A stretch of DNA of 64,000 nt from Ciceribacter sp. L1K22 (GTDB lineage: Bacteria; Pseudomonadota; Alphaproteobacteria; Rhizobiales; Rhizobiaceae): positions 436,177 through 500,176 of the forward strand of contig NZ_JAGFPK010000001.1 of assembly GCF_017599385.1 (NCBI RefSeq). The letters run 5' to 3'. Positions 1-8,548 of this stretch are shown here, piece after piece (position 1 is the first letter of the stretch; each line of letters begins with the position of its first letter). The position numbers and the translations under genes were made by a program. The notes beneath the pieces are model-generated. The model was not told the origin of the DNA. It was given only the letters and a program-made list of their open reading frames with translations, and did no database searches.

Positions 1-1
1 C

Positions 2-169
2 GCCCGCGTCACCAACTTCTCCAAAAAGGACCGCAAGGTCATGCTGTCGATCAAGGCTCTCGAGATCGCAGAAGAGAAGGAAGCCGTTGCTCAGTTCGGT
101 TCGTCCGACTCGGGCGCTTCGCTCGGCGACATCCTGGGTGCAGCCCTGAAGAACCGCAACAACGACTAA
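2..169 (+). CDS. rpsA: 30S ribosomal protein S1, C-terminal end (partial)
   Basis: Only the last 55 codons are inside the window; the frame opens at base 2 and ends in TAA. The residues read as the tail of an S1 RNA-binding repeat (VTNFSKKDRKVMLSIKA) followed by the low-complexity end SLGDILGAALKNRNND, which is typical of alphaproteobacterial S1. S1 binds mRNA on the 30S subunit and helps initiate translation. An intrinsic terminator follows directly, so the gene ends its transcription unit here. Confidence 0.93.
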   Translation, partial: ARVTNFSKKDRKVMLSIKALEIAEEKEAVAQFGSSDSGASLGDILGAALKNRNND

Positions 170-193
170 TTGCGCGTTACCTGAGTTAGAGCG

Positions 194-224
194 AGGCCCG
201 TCGATTTCATCGGCGGGCCTTTTT
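194..224 (+). terminator. Intrinsic terminator of rpsA
   Basis: Inverted repeat AGGCCCG (194-200) and CGGGCCT (214-220), with further pairing toward the loop, followed by a T tract at 220-224. It lies 25 bases after the rpsA stop codon and faces the convergent gene ending at 241. Confidence 0.85.
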
Positions 225-240
225 CATGACCGTTAACCGT

Positions 241-1875
241 TCATGCCCAGCCGGCCATTTTCCAATAGAGATCGTGCGCGCTATCCGGTTCACGCAGGTG
301 CGTCGCTCGCACCCCTTCTTCCGTCTTGTTGCCATCGGCATCTTCACTCAGCTCCTCGTCATCTCGAGATTCCGAAGAAGGTTCCTCGGGTTCATGGTTC
401 CCTGAGGATGGCTGCTCGCCACCGCCGGAAGAATTCTCTTCGTCGTCATGGACAGATTTTGACAAACGACGAGGCTCCGGTTCTTCATCATCCAGATACG
501 GGTAACCGACGACGGGATAGCCTATTGGCTCGTGCCCCAGACGTTGTGGAGCCGCAGTTTGCAGCATGGCGTCAGTGTTGTTTGCCGCCGCCGCACCTTT
601 CTCCACCCGCTCAATCATTCCGGGCTCGGCATTTTGTTTTTCAGCAAGCTGTCGGTCGGCGACCACATCGAAAAGCCTATTCGTTGCTTTGGCCAACTTT
701 TCGCTATTATTACCTTCCTCTCGTAGAGCCTCTGGCAACTCTGAGCCTTCAGTCTGAGTCGCTTGGCTTGTCGACATCAGGGAAGCGCGAAGGAATTTGG
801 AGAACGGATCTTCCGCGTCGGCCGTTTCTCCCGTGACGGGTAGGAGTGAGAAGGCAGGCACAGGTCCTGGCTCTCCGATCGTTTTTGCGTCGCCATGGAA
901 CTGGGTATCTTCGCGTCTTGGCGCCAAGGTTCTCGCCGGTTTCTCCGTTGCCAGTGGTGGGCTTCGCCAATCCGCATCAGCGATTGTCGCCGCGTCGCGC
1001 GGGAGTACGGCCTTTTCCTTGGCATCACCGCTTTTAGTCGAGTTTGCCAACGGGGCAGGGTGGTCGGGCGGGGAGGGGTTGGATGCCCGTCCGTTGATTT
1101 CAATGGTGACCTGCGAGAACGAGCGGACGCTGCGGAAAGCTGACGGAGCGTAATCTGCCGCGTGGAAGCGCGAGCTGTCCGTTCCCTCTCCGCGTATCTC
1201 GATTGTGGGTCTTGCTGTGGCGAACGCGGCCGGAGTGTTGGAGCCGGGCAAACCCTCATGAATATCAGGACCGGCCGCTACGCCGAGAATCCGGAGTTGC
1301 GCGGGGTTACCGTTCGCTGCTGCGACAGTGATCAAACCGGGTGCTTTAGGTTGCAAACCGGTATCGTCGGCATCTATCCCGTAGCCCTGAAACGAGGATC
1401 TGGCGAAGCGGTGATCGACGTCGCCATCGGCTACCTCGAGGTGCAGTGTCATTATTGCGGCATCCGGTCCCGAGGGATCCGAAAACGCTGAGGTGATTGT
1501 CTTCAGAGCCAGACCATTGAACAGCTGCGACAATTGTTGTTCGACAATCTGGCGTTTCGATTCCGGCAGGGCGTTCAATGCCTCTGCGAGTCGTTTCATG
1601 AAGGCGATCTGCGTTTCACCTTCCTTCCGCGGAATTCCCAGCGAACGTCCTATGAGTTCAGCCATTATGGCAAAACTCTCTGCCGCTCGCTCTGGACCGG
1701 AGAGTAGCAGGATGCTTACCCGACCCGCGATAGCCGAGCGCAGATCAAGGCCGGTGGTTTCGGCCTCCGTTGTCCCGGTCAATACGGTCTTTGCGGAAGA
1801 GGCAAGTTCGGTTTCCTCGGACCGACGACCCTGGTATGCAACGCCACTCTGACTAATCTGAATCGGAGGCAGCAT
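241..1875 (-). CDS. Conserved hypothetical protein with long acidic disordered tail
   Basis: About 544 residues; I do not recognise the family. The start chosen is the ATG at 1875 because AAGGGAG lies six bases upstream; the frame stays open 25 codons further up without a comparable site. Residues about 40-145 look folded and helical (segments such as GRVSILLLSGPERAAESF and ALPESKRQIVEQQLSQLF). The middle is low complexity, and the last ~90 residues are very acidic and rich in Ser, Gly and Glu. There is no signal peptide or membrane segment. Codon use looks like that of a real rhizobial gene. It is convergent with rpsA and stands alone. A structural or secreted role is possible, but nothing in the sequence shows it. 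Confidence 0.7.
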   Translation of the reverse strand: MLPPIQISQSGVAYQGRRSEETELASSAKTVLTGTTEAETTGLDLRSAIAGRVSILLLSGPERAAESFAIMAELIGRSLGIPRKEGETQIAFMKRLAEALNALPESKRQIVEQQLSQLFNGLALKTITSAFSDPSGPDAAIMTLHLEVADGDVDHRFARSSFQGYGIDADDTGLQPKAPGLITVAAANGNPAQLRILGVAAGPDIHEGLPGSNTPAAFATARPTIEIRGEGTDSSRFHAADYAPSAFRSVRSFSQVTIEINGRASNPSPPDHPAPLANSTKSGDAKEKAVLPRDAATIADADWRSPPLATEKPARTLAPRREDTQFHGDAKTIGEPGPVPAFSLLPVTGETADAEDPFSKFLRASLMSTSQATQTEGSELPEALREEGNNSEKLAKATNRLFDVVADRQLAEKQNAEPGMIERVEKGAAAANNTDAMLQTAAPQRLGHEPIGYPVVGYPYLDDEEPEPRRLSKSVHDDEENSSGGGEQPSSGNHEPEEPSSESRDDEELSEDADGNKTEEGVRATHLREPDSAHDLYWKMAGWA

Positions 1876-2139
1876 GCGGCACTCCCTTCTGATTGATGGC
1901 TGTGCGAGCAGGTGCGTACGCGCGCCGCTCATGCGGCGGGGGCTATCCACTTCGGCCGTGCATGATGAGGCGAGGATGAGCCCGATTACTCCATTTCAGA
2001 CTATCCGAATTTGGTTAACGAATCGCTAACGAGCGCTGCTCTGGTGGTGCGCTTGCCGCATGACGGCGTGTCGCTTACGCTAGCCGTAGCGACGATTCAC
2101 AGGCGCATGGACGCCGATTGTGGGCAGCAGGCGGATGGC

Positions 2140-3525
2140 ATGAAGAATTTGATCTTGAACACTGATAGCTACAAGCTCGGGCATTTTCTCCAGTATCCGC
2201 CAGAAGTCCGTCGCGTCAGCGGGTATGTAACCACGAGGGGCAAGTCCTTTTGGCCGGAAGTCGTCTTTTTCGGCCTTCAGATGTTCCTGAAGGAATACCT
2301 GTCCAAGCCCATCTCTCGGGATGATGTTGACGAGGCAGAAGATATTGCAGGCTTGCACGGCCAGCCGTTCGATCGGGTTGGCTGGCAACGTATCATCGAC
2401 GCGCACGGTGGTTATCTGCCTCTATCAATCGAAGCGCTTCCCGAAGGTATGACCGTTCGACGCGACACAGTCCTGGCCCAGGTCGTAAACACCGATCCAC
2501 AGCTTCCCTGGCTGACAGGACATATCGAAACGTCCCTCCTGAGAGCTATTTGGTACCCGTCTACGATCGCATCGCTATCAAGGCGATTGAAAGAGACGCT
2601 GAGGCCATTCTACGAAAAGAGCAGCGATAACCCTGAGGCGCTCCTCGACGTGAGCGTAGCGGACTATGGGGCGAGAGCCACGACGACGTCTGAACAGGCT
2701 GGAATCGGGGGGCTGGCCCACCTGATTCATTTTCGACGAACTGACACGCTCGCTGCCGTGGTCTGCGGCCGCAGATATTATGGTGCGCAGATGGTCGGCT
2801 TCTCCCTGCCGGCATCGGAGCATACGACAATGCTGGCTTGGGGACGCGAGAAAGAGGCTGCGGCATTTCGTAATATGGTAGAGCAGTTTTCTGGCTCAGG
2901 TGCCTATTCGGTGGTGTCAGACAGCTTTGATCTCGCAAACGCAGTTTCGGAGATATGGGGTAAAGAGCTGCACGATATCGTGGTGCAATCCGGCGCGACT
3001 TTGATCGTGCGGCCCGACAGCGGTGACCCCATCGACACGCCGGTGCAGGTTGTTGCGCAATTGGCTTACGCATTCGGCACGCACCTCAATACAAAGGGCT
3101 ACAAGGTCATCAACCATCAGGTTCGGGTGTTACAGTCAGACGCTGTGTCCGTCCAGGATATGAGCATGGTGCTCGGGCGACTGGAGGGGATGGGATTTTC
3201 GGCGGAGAATATTTCCTTCGGCATGGGCTCATCTCTGCTCCAGAAAGCCAGTCGCGACAGTTTTTCCTTTACGATGAGGTGCTCAGCCTATCAGGACGAT
3301 AAGCATACGTGGCACGATATGGCCCGTCGCCCGGTTGTGCTGCGTGACAGTGAGATCAAGGCGGGGCGTCGTGCGGTGGTTTCCGACGACGGGGACACGT
3401 TCGATATCCCGCTGACCGAGCTCGGGCGTCGCGCGAATCTGCTTCAGCCGGTCTGGCGGAACGGCGAACTTTTGAAGGAGTGGACATTCGAAGACGTCAT
3501 TGCGGCTACGGTGAGACGTTTATGA
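2140..3525 (+). CDS. nadV: Nicotinamide phosphoribosyltransferase (NAMPT/NadV type)
   Basis: About 461 residues. It makes nicotinamide mononucleotide from nicotinamide and PRPP, the first step of the short NAD salvage route, in the cytoplasm. The N-terminus NTDSYKLGHFLQYP (residues 7-20) matches the start of NAMPT enzymes, SLPASEHTTM holds the conserved phosphorylatable histidine (His228), and IVRPDSGDP (289-297) carries the Arg/Asp pair that contacts substrate. The frame is open to a TTG at 2011, but the family N-terminus begins at the ATG at 2140, preceded by an AGGCGG-like site. No partner such as nadM lies beside it, so it appears to be a single-gene unit. The last 20 bases overlap the convergent small gene. 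Confidence 0.88.
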   Translation: MKNLILNTDSYKLGHFLQYPPEVRRVSGYVTTRGKSFWPEVVFFGLQMFLKEYLSKPISRDDVDEAEDIAGLHGQPFDRVGWQRIIDAHGGYLPLSIEALPEGMTVRRDTVLAQVVNTDPQLPWLTGHIETSLLRAIWYPSTIASLSRRLKETLRPFYEKSSDNPEALLDVSVADYGARATTTSEQAGIGGLAHLIHFRRTDTLAAVVCGRRYYGAQMVGFSLPASEHTTMLAWGREKEAAAFRNMVEQFSGSGAYSVVSDSFDLANAVSEIWGKELHDIVVQSGATLIVRPDSGDPIDTPVQVVAQLAYAFGTHLNTKGYKVINHQVRVLQSDAVSVQDMSMVLGRLEGMGFSAENISFGMGSSLLQKASRDSFSFTMRCSAYQDDKHTWHDMARRPVVLRDSEIKAGRRAVVSDDGDTFDIPLTELGRRANLLQPVWRNGELLKEWTFEDVIAATVRRL

Positions 3526-3811
3526 ACATTCGATAAAGCCCCGCATCGTCGGAATTGACAGCCGATAGATGATCCTCGTCCTGGTCCGGCCACGGCTGTA
3601 AGAATTCGCGCATCGCATCGAGGAAGCTCGATCGTGACACAGTCTCTTCTTGCATGATCGTCCCAACGAGAACGGCTTCTTCGTCATCCAGCCGGGACAT
3701 TGCCTGGTGATAGTGTTCAAGCGCTCGCTTCAAGGGATCGTCGACGACATTGTTGTAGGTGCCCCGATCCTCTTTGGGTGAGACTGTTTCCTCGTCGGTC
3801 GCCAGATCCAT
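3506..3811 (-). CDS. Small acidic hypothetical protein
   Basis: About 101 residues from the ATG at 3811 (a GTG at 3814 is the alternative); AGGAGG lies eight bases before the ATG, which strongly supports translation. The protein is acidic and mostly helical, with no signal peptide and no recognised domain. Its 3' end overlaps the end of nadV by 20 bases in convergent orientation, so the two transcripts could pair at their tails. I do not assign a function. Confidence 0.65.
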   Translation of the reverse strand: MDLATDEETVSPKEDRGTYNNVVDDPLKRALEHYHQAMSRLDDEEAVLVGTIMQEETVSRSSFLDAMREFLQPWPDQDEDHLSAVNSDDAGLYRMFINVSP

Positions 3812-3837
3812 CACTATCGCCTCCTCGCTCGGCCTTT

Positions 3838-3857
3838 GGCTGCCCTAGAGGGCAGCC
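3838..3857. repeat. Perfect 8-bp inverted repeat upstream of the small acidic gene
   Basis: GGCTGCCC and GGGCAGCC surround TAGA. In the minus-strand mRNA it would sit just above the Shine-Dalgarno of the gene starting at 3811. No T tract follows on either strand, so it is not a standard terminator. It could be an operator or a 5' stabilising hairpin. The rest of 3858-4001 holds nothing I recognise. Confidence 0.4.
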
Positions 3858-4001
3858 GATCCGATTGGCAAATGACGCTAGGGACGGTGCGTTAAAAAAG
3901 AGTATAGCAGCCGACTTGGGACCTTTTGCCGGGGTGACAAGCGGGAGGCATCCGTCGGCGCGAAACCTACCCGGCAGGTGACCGCGCAAAAATCGCCTGC
4001 C

Positions 4002-4628
4002 TCAGCTGTGCGCGAATATGTCGATCTCGTCCCAACCAAGAAGATCGAGTTTGGAACGCGTCGGTAAAAAGCGGAAACAGGCTTCGGCGAGTTCCATCCT
4101 GTCGTCACGGACCAGACGTTCAGCCAGGCGGTCGCGCAGCGCGTGAAGATGCAGTACGTCTGACGCAGCATATTCGAGTTGGGCCGGTGAGAGCGTGGGA
4201 GCGCCCCAGTCCGAAGATTGCTGCGCCTTCGAGATATCGACCTCCAGCAACTCCTTGAGGTTATCCTTCAACCCGTGGCGGTCGGTGTATGTCCGGCAAA
4301 GGCGCGACGCAATTTTGGTGCAGAACACCGGGTTGATGGTCACACCGAACGTGTGAAAGAGCACCGCGATATCGAACCGCCCATAGTGAAAAATCTTCTG
4401 CCTCTGCGGATCCGCCAACAGCGCCACGAGGTTTTCCGCTTCTTGCTGCCTCGGAGCAATCCGAACGATGTCAGCCGTTCCGTCGCCGGGTGAAAGCTGC
4501 ACGAGGCAAAGCCGGTCACGGCGCGGGATCAGCCCCAGAGTCTCGGTGTCTACAGCAATGGCTTCCCCGTACCTGTCGCGGTCGGCGGATGAAATGTCAC
4601 CTTCATGAAAGCGTATTGTCGTGGCCAT
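4002..4628 (-). CDS. rnd: Ribonuclease D-like 3'-5' exoribonuclease
   Basis: 208 residues, the short alphaproteobacterial form with only the DEDDy exonuclease domain and no C-terminal HRDC domains (the E. coli enzyme is about 375 residues). Motifs are AVDTETLGL near residue 26 (Exo I Asp/Glu), HYGRFDIAVL near 81 (Exo II) and YAASDVLHLH near 154 (Exo III with the Tyr). It should trim RNA 3' ends, such as tRNA precursors, in the cytoplasm. The ATG at 4628 has GGAG six bases upstream. The phosphonate monoester hydrolase gene ends 30 bases upstream on the same strand, so the two may be cotranscribed. Confidence 0.87.
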   Translation of the reverse strand: MATTIRFHEGDISSADRDRYGEAIAVDTETLGLIPRRDRLCLVQLSPGDGTADIVRIAPRQQEAENLVALLADPQRQKIFHYGRFDIAVLFHTFGVTINPVFCTKIASRLCRTYTDRHGLKDNLKELLEVDISKAQQSSDWGAPTLSPAQLEYAASDVLHLHALRDRLAERLVRDDRMELAEACFRFLPTRSKLDLLGWDEIDIFAHS

Positions 4629-4658
4629 CGGTACTCCGGATAGATAAGCAACAAGTGA

Positions 4659-6221
4659 TTAAATCCCAACACCGTGCGGCGCTCCGTCAGCAGCCGCAAA
4701 AGGGTTGTCTCTGTCTGGCACGCGTGTAAAGGCTCCCCCGGAAGTCAGGACGGTGAATGCCAGTGTCTGGTCGAGATGCATTGCCCGCAAGGACAGTAGC
4801 TTTTCCGCATATCGTAGTCGTATCGAAAGGAAGTTCGGATCGTCAGCGAGGTTCACAAGTTCGAAAGGGTCCTCTCGCATATCGAACAGGAGCGGATCGA
4901 GGCCTGCAAAATGCACGTACTTGAAGTCTTGGTCCCGTATCACCGACAGATTGCATAGATTAGATGGCAGCCCGAAGTGATTCTCCTGACACTGCCCTTC
5001 TATGTCGCGGAAGTCGAACTCCCAGAAAGCATGATCACGCCACGCCGTGTTCTCTTCACCGCGCATGAAGGGCTGGAGAGAGCGACCGTCCATGTGATTG
5101 GCTGGCGCAATGCCCATCCTTTCGCATAATGTCGGCATGATGTCGGCAGCCGAGGTAAAGGCATCTATCCGACGGCCACCTTGCGTTTCATTTGGATCAC
5201 GAATGATCAGAGGGATATGGTAGCTGCCCTCGTGGAACCCGCCTTTGCCGAGGCTCCAATGGTCGCCCATCATCTCGCCGTGATCGGATGTGAAGACGAC
5301 GACAGTGTCTTTCCAGACATCTGCCGCTTTCAATGCCGTTACGATGCGTCCAAACTGCGCGTCCACCTCACTGATCATCCCAAAATAGATCGACCTGATG
5401 ACGCGAAAGTCAGCGTCTGTGAGATCGGCTACCCTGCCTTCGCCACCGGACACGAAGCTTTTGAGCATTGGGCGGTCAAGGGCATAGGATATGAATGGAT
5501 GAACAGAAGCTTCCTCTGGGCGACTCTCCGCCCTGGCGCTGGACAAGCCTGCCTCTGCCGGGGAGTACATTGTGTTGTAAGGTGCTGGAACGCAAAACGG
5601 CGGATGCGGCCGCAAGAATGAAAGGTGAGCAAACCACGGATCATCCTGTTCTTCCTGCCAGCGAAGAAAGGCGTCGACTAGGAAGGCGGTCTGCGTCTCG
5701 TGTTCACTGTAGCATGTGGGGGCTTTGCTGATTGGCTCGCCCTTGAGCGCGTGTATCGAGCGATCCCACACGTCCGAGTGCCCGCGCTCCCGAAGCCAGC
5801 TGAGCCATTGCTTCTCATCCTCCGTCAGAAGCTGGCGAACGCTGAAGCCCGGAAGGACGCCCTCGTATGAACGCAGATGCGGATCGTTAACATGCATGGA
5901 CCGCGGATCCGGCGAAACGTCAGTATAGCCAAAAAGTGTCGGATCATACCCCGCCCGACGGGCGGCGAGCGCGACGGTGTCAAAACGGCGGTCCAGTGGT
6001 GTTCCGTTCACGCACACCCGATGGTTCATCTGGTAGAGGCCGGTGTAGATCGACGCACGTGCCGGAGAACAAGGGGCTGCGCCAGCGTAGTGGCGGCGGA
6101 AGAGCACACCTTCCGCGGCAAGGGCATCGAGGTTTGGTGTCTTCACCACGGAATGACCGACCGATGACAGGCAATCACCTCGCCATTGGTCCGCAGTCAC
6201 AAGAAGGATATTGGGTTTCAT
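4659..6221 (-). CDS. Formylglycine-dependent phosphonate monoester hydrolase / sulfatase family enzyme
   Basis: 520 residues of the alkaline phosphatase superfamily. The N-terminal NILLVTADQWRGD supplies metal-binding Asp, CSPAR (near residue 51) is the C-x-P-x-R motif whose Cys is oxidised to formylglycine, and VVFTSDHGEMMGDH carries the second Asp-His pair. The stretches MNHRVCVNGTPLD, GYDP.LFGYTDVSPDPR and KYVHFAGLDPLLFD resemble the Rhizobium phosphonate monoester hydrolase (PehA/PMH) more than choline sulfatases. Such enzymes cleave phosphonate monoesters, phosphodiesters and often sulfate esters. No signal peptide is visible, so it acts in the cytoplasm. The exact substrate is inferred; a formylglycine-generating enzyme or other maturase is not in this window. 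Confidence 0.8.
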   Translation of the reverse strand: MKPNILLVTADQWRGDCLSSVGHSVVKTPNLDALAAEGVLFRRHYAGAAPCSPARASIYTGLYQMNHRVCVNGTPLDRRFDTVALAARRAGYDPTLFGYTDVSPDPRSMHVNDPHLRSYEGVLPGFSVRQLLTEDEKQWLSWLRERGHSDVWDRSIHALKGEPISKAPTCYSEHETQTAFLVDAFLRWQEEQDDPWFAHLSFLRPHPPFCVPAPYNTMYSPAEAGLSSARAESRPEEASVHPFISYALDRPMLKSFVSGGEGRVADLTDADFRVIRSIYFGMISEVDAQFGRIVTALKAADVWKDTVVVFTSDHGEMMGDHWSLGKGGFHEGSYHIPLIIRDPNETQGGRRIDAFTSAADIMPTLCERMGIAPANHMDGRSLQPFMRGEENTAWRDHAFWEFDFRDIEGQCQENHFGLPSNLCNLSVIRDQDFKYVHFAGLDPLLFDMREDPFELVNLADDPNFLSIRLRYAEKLLSLRAMHLDQTLAFTVLTSGGAFTRVPDRDNPFAAADGAPHGVGI

Positions 6222-6463
6222 GACGGTCAGTTTTTTGAGATTGTTGATCGATTAATAGCGTTTTATGGCGATTCAGCCTAGCGAGTTCGGCTACGACGTC
6301 TCGACATCGAGTTGTCGTCACGCTTGAAGGCGATTTGCCTCGAAAAAAGGCAAAATACGGCGGAACCTGCGGCAGTTTTAAGCGAGATATGCGCTAAATG
6401 CATTGCTGCATTGCGGCATCGGTGCTGTACAGTCAAAGCGTTTTGAAAGATAGTCACAACATC

Positions 6464-6578
6464 GAAGCGACGCACTCCTCCTCCCAGCGTCGTGAGATAG
6501 GATCGGCAATACTCCTCCTCCCAATTGCCGATCGAGTTTAAGAGCCTGACGCACCTCCTCCCGCGTCAGGCTCTTTTC
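6464..6578 (+). ncRNA. Cuckoo / alpha-r14 type small RNA with three CCTCCTCCC hairpin loops
   Basis: Three hairpins follow each other. Hairpin 1 has stem CGACGC/GCGTCG (6468-6473, 6487-6492) and loop ACTCCTCCTCCCA. Hairpin 2 has a perfect 10-bp stem GATCGGCAAT/ATTGCCGATC (6501-6510, 6524-6533) with the same 13-base loop. Hairpin 3 has a perfect 13-bp stem (6540-6552, 6563-6575), loop ACCTCCTCCC, and runs into TTTTC, so it is the terminator. C/U-rich loops complementary to the Shine-Dalgarno sequence are the hallmark of the alpha-r14 / cuckoo RNAs and of CcsR RNAs in Rhodobacter. The likely function is trans regulation of mRNAs by pairing with ribosome binding sites or sequestering a protein. 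The 5' end is not fixed. The rest of 6222-6707 shows no gene. Confidence 0.85.
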
Positions 6579-6716
6579 ATTTCTGGATACGGACTATCCG
6601 GAATCTTCACATAACAATCAAAGACTTGCTCTTTACTTTGCATCCCCGAATGGGGAACATGCAGCGATCTTGGTCGTTTCGCACTCAGTCGATTGAGTCA
6701 GTGAAAGGTGAGCAAC

Positions 6717-8150
6717 GTGGCACCAAAATTCGGAACGAGCGGACTGCGCGGCTTGGCGGCCGAGTTGGAGGGCAAGGTTTCGGCACTCTATGCGACGGCG
6801 TTTGCGCGTTATTTGCTTGACCGCACGCTGTGCGCCTCGGGAGCGAAGATTGCAATTGGGCGAGATTTTCGCGATTCGAGTCCTGCAATCGCAGCCACGG
6901 TGATTTCAGCGGTCAAGCGCGCTGGGCTCGTTCCTCTCGATTGCGGGACCGTGCCGACGCCAGCGCTAGCGCTGTTTGCGATGAACAACGGAATTGGCGC
7001 GATAATGATTACCGGATCGCACATACCTGCGGATCGTAACGGGATAAAATTCTATCGCCCCGACGGCGAGATCGGCAAGGAAGATGAAGCAGCCATCTCG
7101 GCGCTGGCGTCTCAACTCGAAAACGACCCTGCGGTGGTAAGGCTCGATCAGGGTTCTGCGGAAGATTTTTCGAAGAGCGTGGAACAGCTCTTTCTTACGA
7201 GAAACATGTCGGTTCTGTCTCCTCAAGCCCTGGCGGGACAGAGGATAGGCGTTTATCAACACAGTACAGTCGCGCGCGATCTTTTCGTCCACATCCTGAG
7301 ACATTATGGGGCCGAGGTCATCCCGCTGGGTCGTTCGGAAACCTTCATACCGGTGGATACCGAGGCGGTTTCCCCGGACACGCTCAAAAAACTTGCGACA
7401 TGGTCCAGCGAGTATGGCCTGGATGCGATCATATCCGCAGACGGCGACGGCGACCGTCCATTGGTGGCCGATGAAAAGGGATTGCCTCTTCGGGGAGATT
7501 TGCTGGGGCTCATAACGGCAAGATTTTTGTCTGCTGAAGTTGTGGTCACGCCTGTGACATCGAACTCGGGGATCGAAGCAGCGGGTTCGTTCGGCGTGGT
7601 CAGAACCAAGGTTGGTTCGCCATTTGTCATCGCTGCGATGGAAGAGGCTGTAGCGGATGGACAGGAAGCTGTTTTGGGCTTTGAGGCTAATGGCGGATTG
7701 ATGCTTGCTTCTCCGTTCGATCTTGACGGGCGCAGCATCGCGCCGCTGCCCACCCGCGATTGCTTCGTGCCGGTGCTTGCGGTTCTGGCACTTGCCGCAA
7801 GGCGTAAAACGACGCTTTCCAGGATAGTCGGTGAGTTCAGCTTGCCGGTAGCCGTTGCTGACCGGCTTGAGAATTACCCGAACGAGAAAAGCGCTGCGCT
7901 AATGGCATTTCTGCGCGCCTCATCCACCAATCTGGGTGATTTTCTCCGGCCTATCGGACAGATGTCCTCAACGACTGACATCGATGGGCTTCGCATAACG
8001 TTGATGACCGGCGATGTCATCCATTTCAGGCCGTCCGGCAATGCACCGGAAATGAGGTGCTATGTCGAGGCAGCAAACAAAGAAAAAGCTGACACGCTTC
8101 TCGCAAAGGGCTTGGAGGCCGCTTCAAACTGGCAGCCTTCCAAAGCATAG
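6717..8150 (+). CDS. Phosphomannomutase / phosphoglucomutase family protein
   Basis: 477 residues of the alpha-D-phosphohexomutase family. It interconverts hexose 1- and 6-phosphates, likely mannose, for surface polysaccharide precursors. Motifs in order: KFGTSGLRGL at the N-terminus, the phosphoserine loop ITGSHIPADRNG near residue 100, the metal-binding loop SADGDGDRP near 242, the sugar-specificity loop GFEANGG near 320 and the phosphate-binding RPSGNAPEMR near 440. The length and loops fit the NoeK/ManB branch rather than GlmM. The GTG at 6717 follows AAGGTGAG at a good distance and gives the start MAPKFGTSGLRG; a GTG at 6708 is the alternative. It stands alone after the small RNA and is convergent with ybaB. 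Confidence 0.82.
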   Translation: MAPKFGTSGLRGLAAELEGKVSALYATAFARYLLDRTLCASGAKIAIGRDFRDSSPAIAATVISAVKRAGLVPLDCGTVPTPALALFAMNNGIGAIMITGSHIPADRNGIKFYRPDGEIGKEDEAAISALASQLENDPAVVRLDQGSAEDFSKSVEQLFLTRNMSVLSPQALAGQRIGVYQHSTVARDLFVHILRHYGAEVIPLGRSETFIPVDTEAVSPDTLKKLATWSSEYGLDAIISADGDGDRPLVADEKGLPLRGDLLGLITARFLSAEVVVTPVTSNSGIEAAGSFGVVRTKVGSPFVIAAMEEAVADGQEAVLGFEANGGLMLASPFDLDGRSIAPLPTRDCFVPVLAVLALAARRKTTLSRIVGEFSLPVAVADRLENYPNEKSAALMAFLRASSTNLGDFLRPIGQMSSTTDIDGLRITLMTGDVIHFRPSGNAPEMRCYVEAANKEKADTLLAKGLEAASNWQPSKA

Positions 8151-8190
8151 GGTAGCACGCCGTCTTGTCATCGACGTGCTTGCTGTATGC

Positions 8191-8514
8191 TCAGAACGGT
8201 AGCTTCATCCCAGGCGGGATCGGCAATCCCGCAGTCATTTCCTTCGTTTTTTCGGCCATTACCGTTTCGGCTTTATCCTTCGCGTCCTTGTGGGCGGCAA
8301 CGATGAGATCCTCAAGGATTTCTACATCATCCTCCTTGAAGAGCGACGGATCGATTTTGAGGCCGCGAAGGTCACCTTTGCCGGTCATGATAACGGTCAC
8401 AAGCCCGCCACCTGATTTGCCTTCGACTTCGAGAGCGGCGATCTCGGCCTGCATCTTCTCCATCTTTGCCTGCATTTCCTTCACTTTTCCCATCATGCCC
8501 ATGAGATCCCGCAT
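8191..8514 (-). CDS. YbaB/EbfC family nucleoid-associated protein
   Basis: 107 residues. The N-terminus [22 protein letters not shown] is a helical coiled segment, followed by [28 protein letters not shown], the family core, and the ending [14 protein letters not shown]. Members bind DNA as dimers and are encoded next to dnaX in most bacteria. Here it lies 34 bases downstream of dnaX on the same strand, so cotranscription is expected. Confidence 0.93.
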   Translation of the reverse strand: MRDLMGMMGKVKEMQAKMEKMQAEIAALEVEGKSGGGLVTVIMTGKGDLRGLKIDPSLFKEDDVEILEDLIVAAHKDAKDKAETVMAEKTKEMTAGLPIPPGMKLPF

Positions 8515-8548
8515 GGCAGTGCTCCTTGTTGTGTTTTAGGATTTGACC

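Noticed and set aside
2070..2093. Imperfect inverted repeat GTCGC-T-TAC / GTA-GCGAC before nadV
   Set aside because: Contains a bulge, does not match a known NAD regulator site, and may be a chance repeat.
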